The notes under the pieces were generated by a model. That model did not search any database. It saw nothing but the letters and a program-made list of their open reading frames with translations, and was not told where the DNA came from. Below are positions 5,351-10,140 of a stretch of 10,140 bases of DNA, piece after piece. The number at the start of each line of letters is the position of its first letter. Position 1 is the first letter of the stretch. The stretch is from Dehalococcoidales bacterium. GTDB taxonomy: Bacteria > Chloroflexota > Dehalococcoidia > Dehalococcoidales > GCA-2688105. The DNA is taken from assembly GCA_030640255.1 (NCBI GenBank), contig DAOWJS010000029.1, positions 1 through 10,140 on the forward strand. The letters run 5' to 3'. The translations under genes were made by a program, and so were the position numbers.

Positions 5351-6871
5351 CTACACCATCCGTCTTGGTCGATACTGGATGGATTCCGCCAGGTGGTGGG
5401 CTTTAATTATATCAGCATTTTCCAGGTCGGCGATAGTACGGGCTAGCTTTAATATGCGGTGGAAGGCACGGGCAGAGAGGTAAAGCTGTTTCATAGCTGC
5501 CTTCAAGAGGCTCTGAGCTGATTCTTCTGTCTGACAAAACTCCCTTACCTCGGTCGGTGTCATTTCAGCATTGCAGGCTAGCTTTGTTCCTTCAAACCGT
5601 TTGAGTTGGAGGGAACGGGCGGCGTTAACCCTGGACTGGACCTTCTCTGATTTTTCCCCTAACCTGTCGTCGGCTAGCTTCTCGTAGTCAATATGGGGCA
5701 CCTCAACAAATATGTCAACCCGGTCAATGAACGGACCGCTGATGCGCTTCTGGTACCGGGAGACCAGACTGGTAGGGCAGGTGCATTGTCTAAACGGGTC
5801 GCCATAGTAGCCGCAGGGGCAGGGGTTCATGGCTCCGACCAGCATGAAGTTGGCGGGGAAGGTTACACTGCCCTGAGCCCGGCTGATAGTGATTACCTTG
5901 TCTTCCAGAGGTTGGCGCAATACTTCAAGCAGGGAGTGCCCAAATTCAGGGAGCTCATCCAGGAAGAGAACCCCCCGATGACTGAGGCTTATTTCACCGG
6001 CTTTGGGCCAGTGTCCGCCCCCTACCAGCCCAGCATTTGATATGGTGTAGTGAGGGGAACGGAAGGGGCGTTGTCTTATCAGAGGAGTATCCGGCGGCAG
6101 CAGACCACTGACACTATAGATTTTGGTAACCTCCAGGGCTTCCCCGGTAGTCATTGGCGGCAGTATGGATGGGAGTGAGCGCGCCAGTAGTGTTTTACCG
6201 CTTCCCGGGGGTCCCATCATTATGGCGTTGTGTCCCCCCGCCGCCGCCACCTCTAAGGCTCGTTTGACATGCTCTTGCCCTTTAATATAAGCCAGGTCAG
6301 TAATTGAGGAGGGGGGTGGGCTGTATTCCTCAGTTTCATCAGGCTTATATTCTGGGGCGGGTATTTCACCCCGTAAATAACTAACTAACTGGGGTAGCGA
6401 GGTGATAGGGGTGATTTTAGTGCCTTCTATTAGGGATGCCTCTCTAGCGTCAATATCAGGCACAATAACGTTAGATATTCCTTCCTGGTGGGCGAGGGCA
6501 ATCATAGGTAAGATGCCGTTGGTATGGCGCAGGCTGCCGTCCAGGGACAGCTCACCGAGGAGAATGGTTTGAGACATATCGGCAGATACCTGCTCTGAGC
6601 TGAGGAGGATGCCAACGGCGATGGGTAAATCGTAGGCCGGACCGGCCTTTTTGAGGTCAGCCGGAGCCAGATTAACCACGATACGCTTGGTGGGAAAGGC
6701 GCAGCCCGAGTTTCGGATAGCGGCTCTGACTCGCTCCCTGGCTTCCTGGACGGCAGTGTCAGGCAAGCCAACGATAGTAAACGAGGGTAAACCAGGCGAA
6801 ATATCTACCTCGACCTCAACGATAGCCCCTTCCAGCCCGACTACAGCACAGCTTATTACCTTGGCTAGCAT
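5351..6871 (-). CDS. comM: YifB/ComM family Mg-chelatase-like AAA+ ATPase
   Basis: ComM is a hexameric helicase that promotes branch migration during integration of transforming DNA in naturally competent bacteria. It is also widespread in bacteria not known to be competent. The 506 residues are full length. An N-terminal Lon-protease-like fold (about 1-165) has GPAYDLPIAVGIL and GELSLDGSLR. The AAA+ core has Walker A GPPGSGKT (220-227) and Walker B VLFLDELPEF (301-310). A conserved Cys cluster NPCPCGYYGDPFRQCTC has Cys351/353/363/365. The C-terminal Mg-chelatase domain ends SIQYRPRRMV. ATG 6871 has no Shine-Dalgarno, and a promoter may start transcription at it. No DprA or competence genes are adjacent here. 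Confidence 0.96.
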   Translation of the reverse strand: MLAKVISCAVVGLEGAIVEVEVDISPGLPSFTIVGLPDTAVQEARERVRAAIRNSGCAFPTKRIVVNLAPADLKKAGPAYDLPIAVGILLSSEQVSADMSQTILLGELSLDGSLRHTNGILPMIALAHQEGISNVIVPDIDAREASLIEGTKITPITSLPQLVSYLRGEIPAPEYKPDETEEYSPPPSSITDLAYIKGQEHVKRALEVAAAGGHNAIMMGPPGSGKTLLARSLPSILPPMTTGEALEVTKIYSVSGLLPPDTPLIRQRPFRSPHYTISNAGLVGGGHWPKAGEISLSHRGVLFLDELPEFGHSLLEVLRQPLEDKVITISRAQGSVTFPANFMLVGAMNPCPCGYYGDPFRQCTCPTSLVSRYQKRISGPFIDRVDIFVEVPHIDYEKLADDRLGEKSEKVQSRVNAARSLQLKRFEGTKLACNAEMTPTEVREFCQTEESAQSLLKAAMKQLYLSARAFHRILKLARTIADLENADIIKAHHLAESIQYRPRRMV

Positions 6872-7065
6872 AATTCATTTTACACTATATCATAAACCCG
6901 TGTCAGTGCGGAATGTAGTTACGACACTAGAGAGGGAGGTGGTGTTGGCAAGGTATGGTGAACATTCTAGCTAAAACCGCAGCGAGAACGAATCTCGGCA
7001 ATCTTTTCTTCGCCTTATCACGGTCATCAGTTGACATCAGGCATTAGAGACAAGAGGCTACCACA
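6872..7065. other. Intergenic region between comM and the accessory genes
   Basis: This 194-base stretch holds the putative comM promoter (6877-6906) and one arm of a 9-bp repeat (CCCGTGTCA 6897-6905). It also has a weak 5-bp hairpin (CGAGA 6983-6987 with TCTCG 6993-6997, + strand, then a T-rich run). A 36-codon open frame on the - strand (7037-6927) has no ribosome site. No transposase or RNA gene is recognisable. Confidence 0.6.
6877..6906 (-). promoter_or_regulatory. Possible leaderless promoter of comM
   Basis: Read on the - strand: CTGACA (6906-6901), 18 bases, then TAAAAT (6882-6877), each one mismatch from consensus. The expected RNA start is about 6870, which is at the ATG (6871-6869). 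There is no ribosome site before that ATG, which fits a leaderless mRNA. TATAGT at 6889-6884 is an alternative -10, but it lacks a well-placed -35. Confidence 0.45.
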
Positions 7066-7323
7066 CTAATCTACATAGCAAAGCGTAATATCTTCAATCT
7101 TGGCGCCAGACTCAGTCGGGGTGTAAGTAACTATAGCCTTTAGCTTTGTAATCTCAAACTTATTAGATGTCAACAGATTAAGCATCTTTGTAATAACCAC
7201 GAAAAAGTCACCCCCAGCCTCACCCTCAGCTTTAGCTTTGGCACCGAGCTCAGCCAGAGCCTTGCCTAGCTCTATAGGAACCCCGATTTCTTTACCTTCT
7301 GAGTCTACCAGTCTAACTTTCAT
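7066..7323 (-). CDS. Hypothetical 85-residue protein
   Basis: No family is recognised. The protein begins MKVRLVDSEGKEIG, a beta-rich start. An Ala/Gly/Lys helix-like segment follows (about 18-38, ELGKALAELGAKAKAEG), then FFVVITKMLNLL. The C-terminal half is strand-like and ends KIEDITLCYVD. There is no membrane segment or signal peptide. The ATG is preceded by GAGGGAG, a credible ribosome site. It starts 32 bases after the HEPN-like gene on the same strand and is probably co-transcribed. Its base composition differs from that gene: 35 of 60 bases at 7201-7260 are G or C, against 18 of 60 at 7381-7440. It may therefore have a different origin. A partner or regulator role for the HEPN protein is only inferred from position. 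Confidence 0.7.
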   Translation of the reverse strand: MKVRLVDSEGKEIGVPIELGKALAELGAKAKAEGEAGGDFFVVITKMLNLLTSNKFEITKLKAIVTYTPTESGAKIEDITLCYVD

Positions 7324-7355
7324 AGCTCCCTCTTAATTTACTACCACAAAATCAT

Positions 7356-8327
7356 TTAAGAGTGCAGGGCTCGTATTTCTATTTCTTTATAACCCTTATT
7401 TCTTCTCATCCATATAGCCGTTAATCTATCAACTTCTTCTGGAGTACCGTCAACAATTTCCTTTTCTATATCTTCATAAAAGATAATAGGAGAGGGAGGA
7501 GATAGGTCATCAAAAAGCAGTTTGGCTATTGCGTAATAGCAACACTCGTAAAGAATAGGCAGATGTTCCTTAGCTTCTCTGTATAACTTACGATAATCAG
7601 ACTTTCTGCCAGAAAAATGGATTATCTTATTTCTAATAGCGCCCCATTTCTTCAAGGAACCAATTGGGTATTGCAAATTGGTCTCTATATAGTACTTCAC
7701 AGACAAGGGGAATGTTTCACTCTTTTTATGTTCTCTTCTGAAATAGTAATTCGTTTCGTTTAAAGCAGTAAAAAATGAAACAAACCTACTTAATGTGCTG
7801 AACTCACTCAATCCCATTCGGAACCAATACAAATTCCTGCCAATATTCTTAGTGCCTTCTTCTGTCAAGAAAACCAACCGCCTAGGAGGAAATGCCTTAA
7901 TTTCATTGATTTTGCGTTTTTTGAAAATCCCTTTTTCAAAGTTACCCTTTTTATTCTTTATAATTTCTTCTATCTGCGTAAGATTTACTATTGAAACAAG
8001 CGCTTGCATCTTACTTCCAGCTTGACTGAAAAAAGTAGAAGTGTCCAAAACCTGTTCCAAAAGAAAAATACTCCTATTAGCTGCCTCTTCAATTGTATCC
8101 GCTTTTGTAGTTATTTCTACTGAATAATGAAGAAAGTCATACACTTCTTTTTCGGAAATCTTTTCACCTTTTCTTATGGGTTTTGAGAATACAAACTTTA
8201 TGTGTTCGCCTTGGTTATTTTCGTAAGCAATCCCTTCTACCAAATTTGCTGCCTCGCTATCAGGCAAATCTCCGATTGGAGGCATAAGAGGAACAAATGC
8301 TTTAGCTATTGTCAGATATTTAAACAT
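7356..8327 (-). CDS. HEPN-domain protein, candidate ribonuclease of an accessory cassette
   Basis: The 323-residue protein has no membrane segment. Its C-terminal part (about 165-275) looks like a HEPN helical bundle: a helix with NLYWFRMGLSEFSTLSRF, a second region of FFTALNETNYYF, then WGAIRNKIIHFSG carrying Arg232-Asn233-x3-His237. R-N-x3-H (the RX4-6H motif) is the RNase active site of HEPN toxins and defence proteins. The following YRKLYREAKEHLPILYECCYYAIAKLL fits the last helix. The N-terminal 160 residues are unrecognised, and a remembered resemblance to proteins annotated MauJ-like is unverified. The gene is much more AT-rich than its neighbours (30% G+C at 7381-7440 and 28% at 7741-7800 by hand count; 55% at 5581-5640 in comM), which suggests transfer. 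The ATG has only a distant GGAG. A strong promoter precedes it. Confidence 0.8.
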   Translation of the reverse strand: MFKYLTIAKAFVPLMPPIGDLPDSEAANLVEGIAYENNQGEHIKFVFSKPIRKGEKISEKEVYDFLHYSVEITTKADTIEEAANRSIFLLEQVLDTSTFFSQAGSKMQALVSIVNLTQIEEIIKNKKGNFEKGIFKKRKINEIKAFPPRRLVFLTEEGTKNIGRNLYWFRMGLSEFSTLSRFVSFFTALNETNYYFRREHKKSETFPLSVKYYIETNLQYPIGSLKKWGAIRNKIIHFSGRKSDYRKLYREAKEHLPILYECCYYAIAKLLFDDLSPPSPIIFYEDIEKEIVDGTPEEVDRLTAIWMRRNKGYKEIEIRALHS

Positions 8328-8354
8328 ACGGATGACGGCTCCAGAGACAAGCTC

Positions 8355-8375
8355 GGGGTTCGCTCAACGCACCCC
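8355..8375 (-). other. Hairpin in the 5' UTR of the HEPN-gene mRNA
   Basis: GGGGT (8355-8359) and ACCCC (8371-8375) form a 5-bp stem with an 11-base loop, in which two further CG pairs are possible. It lies between the predicted RNA start (about 8379) and the ATG (8327) and has no T-tract, so it is not a terminator. It may affect mRNA stability or translation. Confidence 0.45.
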
Positions 8376-8385
8376 ACACACCAAC

Positions 8386-8414
8386 ATTGTAGTATCCGCT
8401 TTAGTTCGTGTCAA
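8386..8414 (-). promoter_or_regulatory. Near-consensus sigma70 promoter for the HEPN gene
   Basis: On the - strand: a perfect TTGACA (8414-8409), exactly 17 bases, then TACAAT (8391-8386, one mismatch). The predicted start is near 8379, giving a UTR of about 52 bases before ATG 8327. The -35 hexamer lies inside an inverted-repeat arm, which suggests an operator. Confidence 0.75.
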
Positions 8415-8475
8415 TATAGCCAAAGAGACAAACTGGCAAACGACTAAATCGCAAATGACGAACTTTTGACACGGG
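8403..8475. repeat. Overlapping inverted repeats and 15-base-period repeats
   Basis: CGTGTCAA (8407-8414) is the exact reverse complement of TTGACACG (8466-8473), and AGTTCGT (8403-8409) of ACGAACT (8458-8464). Between the arms, GGCAAACGAC (8435-8444) and CGCAAATGAC (8450-8459) repeat at a 15-base period. A weaker copy, CCAAAGAGAC, ends at 8429. The set lies directly upstream of, and includes, the -35 of the HEPN promoter. It could be an operator array or the end of a mobile element. Confidence 0.55.
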
Positions 8476-8483
8476 ATTGGCGT

Positions 8484-9089
8484 TTAGTGGATAGCCTGCT
8501 GGCAGGCGTGGTAACCGAGGTCAAAAGCCTTCATATTAACCGGGGCTAGTTTGGCGGGGAAGTGCGCCTGAATTATTGCCTTGAGCGTTTCCAGCTTTAC
8601 CGGCATCTGCCCGGTGCCAAATGCTCCTCCCAGCATGGCCATATTGGCGGTTATCGGGTTGCCGGCTTCTTCGGCCAGTTGCGCCGCATCCAGCCTGATT
8701 ACCTGCCTTGAAACCAGGTTTAGCTTTTCCAGGATTTCATCCAGGCTGGGGTATTTACTTTTACCCTGGAGGACGGTGAAGGGGACTATTTTTCTTAGAT
8801 TAAGTATGACCAGGCTGGACGGTGACAGGCAGGCGATATTTCTTAATGCCTCCGCCGGCTCCATTCCTATCAGGATATTGCACTTCCCCGTAGGAATGAG
8901 CGGCCCATATACTTCACTGCCGATTCTGATAGTGCTACTTACTGAGCCACCCCTGACTGCCATCCCCAGCGTCTCAGAACCTCTGACCTTTAGGTCATCT
9001 CTGACCGCTGCCTTTCCCAGCAGCTCTGACATTAAGATTACACCCTGTCCTCCCACCCCGGTAATCAACACATTGAATTCTTTGAGCAT
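8484..9089 (-). CDS. iorB: Indolepyruvate:ferredoxin oxidoreductase, beta subunit
   Basis: This is the smaller subunit of the oxygen-sensitive enzyme that oxidises arylpyruvates (from Trp, Phe and Tyr transamination) with CoA to arylacetyl-CoA, CO2 and reduced ferredoxin. The 201 residues carry the gamma-type 2-oxoacid oxidoreductase fold: a glycine-rich loop GVGGQGV (11-17), ETLGMAVRGGSV (39-50) and EPAEALRN. NMAMLGGAFG follows near residue 150. The ATG has AGGA eight bases upstream and lies three bases after the iorA stop, so the two are coupled. Related 2-oxoacid oxidoreductases (pyruvate, 2-oxoisovalerate) share this domain; pairing with an IorA-type alpha subunit supports the specific call. 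Confidence 0.93.
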   Translation of the reverse strand: MLKEFNVLITGVGGQGVILMSELLGKAAVRDDLKVRGSETLGMAVRGGSVSSTIRIGSEVYGPLIPTGKCNILIGMEPAEALRNIACLSPSSLVILNLRKIVPFTVLQGKSKYPSLDEILEKLNLVSRQVIRLDAAQLAEEAGNPITANMAMLGGAFGTGQMPVKLETLKAIIQAHFPAKLAPVNMKAFDLGYHACQQAIH

Positions 9090-9092
9090 TTT

Positions 9093-10140
9093 TTATTCCT
9101 GTAGGATAGCGTTATAGGGGCAAATCTGGGCACAGATTCCACAGCCGGTGCATAGCGAGCTATCAATTACGGTCTTACCGTTCTCTTTTATTATCGCCGG
9201 GCAACCCAGCAGTTTAATGCAGGCGTCGCATTTTACCTTGCATTTCTCCTGGTCTATACGGTAGGGGACAGTTTTCTCTCCCCTTTGCCTCTTTTCCCTC
9301 TGCTCTATTATGGCACACAGCCGTCTAAATACTATAACCGACGGCCCATCAAACCTGATTGCCCTTTCTACGGTATCAGTTGCCTTTTTTAAGTCAAAGG
9401 GGTCTACAACCTCAACGAACTTTACCCCGCATGCCCTGGCTATGTCTTCTGCCTTTATCGGGGTGGTTTCCTCACCGGTGGCAGTGTAACCGGTGCCGGG
9501 GTGGGGTTGAAAACCGGTCATAGCGGTAGCTGAGTTATCCAGTATGGCTACGGTTATATTTGCCTTATTGTAAACGGCATTTATCAGCGGTGGTATTCCA
9601 GCATGGAAAAATGTGGAGTCGCCGAGATGGGCGATTATTGGCGCCTCTACCACATGGGCGAGACCGTTGGCGATACCGATACTGGCTCCCATACAGATAG
9701 TGGTGTCTACCGCTTCCAACGGTGGCAGATAACCCAGAGTATAGCAACCAATATCACCGGGGTAGATAGGCTCGGCGTGGTTACCGTAGTCTCTGGCTAC
9801 CTTTTGTGCCGCTGACTTGATAGCGTATAGAGAGGCTCGGTGCGGACAGCCGGGGCATAGGGTTGGGGGTCTCCAGGGGAGGAGTGGGGCGGTTTCCTCG
9901 CTGAGCTTGTCCAGTTCTGCAAAGTTAACTGGTGATTTGGAGCCGGTTAACTTGGTAATAGCCTCGGTAACCTTCCTGGTTGATAGCTCACCGATTAAGG
10001 GGAGTAAGTCCTTGCCGTGAATCTTGACCGGGATATTAGCTTCTCCAGCGATGGCTTTGACATGGTTTTCGACGAAGGGTTCCAGCTCTTCTACCACGAG
10101 TATCTCATCTACTGACTTTAGCAGCCTTTTCACCAGTTCC
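9093..10140 (-). CDS. iorA: Indolepyruvate:ferredoxin oxidoreductase, alpha subunit (N-terminus outside window)
   Basis: This is the catalytic subunit: thiamine diphosphate decarboxylates the arylpyruvate and iron-sulfur clusters pass electrons to ferredoxin. About 349 C-terminal residues are visible; the family has roughly 600, and the frame runs open past the window edge. Numbering from the GTG at 10133, an EELEPFVENHV linker precedes the TPP domain, which has LCPGCPHR (92-99). GDSTFFHAG (171-179) to Asn200 in LDNSATAMTG fits the GDG/GDS-to-N ThDP and Mg motif. Two clusters end the protein: Cys298/302/305/311 and a canonical CTGCGICAQIC (328-338). GTG 10133 is internal, not the start, because upstream codons (Glu-Leu) continue the known IorA linker. 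Confidence 0.94.
   Translation of the reverse strand, partial: ELVKRLLKSVDEILVVEELEPFVENHVKAIAGEANIPVKIHGKDLLPLIGELSTRKVTEAITKLTGSKSPVNFAELDKLSEETAPLLPWRPPTLCPGCPHRASLYAIKSAAQKVARDYGNHAEPIYPGDIGCYTLGYLPPLEAVDTTICMGASIGIANGLAHVVEAPIIAHLGDSTFFHAGIPPLINAVYNKANITVAILDNSATAMTGFQPHPGTGYTATGEETTPIKAEDIARACGVKFVEVVDPFDLKKATDTVERAIRFDGPSVIVFRRLCAIIEQREKRQRGEKTVPYRIDQEKCKVKCDACIKLLGCPAIIKENGKTVIDSSLCTGCGICAQICPYNAILQE

Larger units (their letters stand above)
8328..8483. other. Regulatory/intergenic region upstream of the HEPN gene
   Basis: The region contains the HEPN promoter, a 5'-UTR hairpin, inverted repeats and 15-base-period repeats, listed separately. No gene is visible in it. Confidence 0.6.

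Noticed and set aside
6983..6999. CGAGA/TCTCG hairpin followed by a T-rich run (+ strand) as a terminator
   Set aside because: The stem is only 5 bp, the T run is interrupted, and no + strand gene ends there.
6927..7037. 36-codon open frame on the - strand between comM and the 85-residue gene
   Set aside because: There is no ribosome site, no recognisable motif and no sign of conservation. It is short enough to be chance.
8355..8375. GGGGTTCG stretch resembling a tRNA T arm or attachment site
   Set aside because: The loop is 11 bases, not 7, and there are no D, anticodon or acceptor arms nearby. It is better read as a UTR hairpin.
8386..8475. Repeats upstream of the HEPN gene as a CRISPR array
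   Set aside because: Units are about 10 conserved bases at a 15-base period with no spacer-like uniform layout and no cas genes in the window.
8581..9117. 178-codon open frame on the + strand
   Set aside because: It is antisense to iorB, whose protein is clearly recognisable. The serine/proline-rich translation is typical of a shadow frame.

Overview
This window is bacterial chromosome. It most likely comes from the Dehalococcoidia or a related Chloroflexota lineage, probably an anaerobe. Three things point there: an EF-Tu with a short cysteine-rich insertion after the SALK motif, a tuf-rpmG-secE-nusG-rplKAJL cluster that is not followed by rpoBC, and a ferredoxin-linked 2-oxoacid oxidoreductase (iorAB). 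The placement rests on remembered family features, not on a search.

Positions 1-4697 (+ strand) form a translation and transcription operon: the 3' part of tRNA-Thr(GGT), then tuf, rpmG, secE, nusG, rplK, rplA, an L10-type leader with an intrinsic terminator, rplJ and rplL. Spacing is tight except for the 190-base rplA-rplJ gap that holds the leader. Two genes depart from their families. The EF-Tu P-loop has Ala where the last Gly is expected, and L7/L12 carries a charged N-terminal extension of about 50 residues.

Positions 4698-6871: a strong sigma70-type promoter directly after rplL serves a small two-helix membrane protein (+). Convergent to it on the - strand are comM (YifB-type AAA+ ATPase) and, downstream of comM, a SemiSWEET/PQ-loop transporter half. 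The comM promoter appears to start transcription at or next to the ATG, so its mRNA may be leaderless.

Positions 6872-8483 look like an accessory insert. It holds an AT-rich gene for a 323-residue protein with a HEPN-type RNxxxH motif, then a GC-richer 85-residue ORF of unknown function. A near-consensus promoter reads into the HEPN gene, and overlapping inverted repeats and short 15-base-period repeats lie just upstream. This is the best candidate here for an undescribed, possibly defence-related, system; that role is inference.

Positions 8484-10140 (- strand) hold iorB and the C-terminal part of iorA (cut by the window edge), the two subunits of indolepyruvate:ferredoxin oxidoreductase. 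They are separated by 3 bases.

I saw no CRISPR array, rRNA, recognisable transposase, integrase or replication origin.
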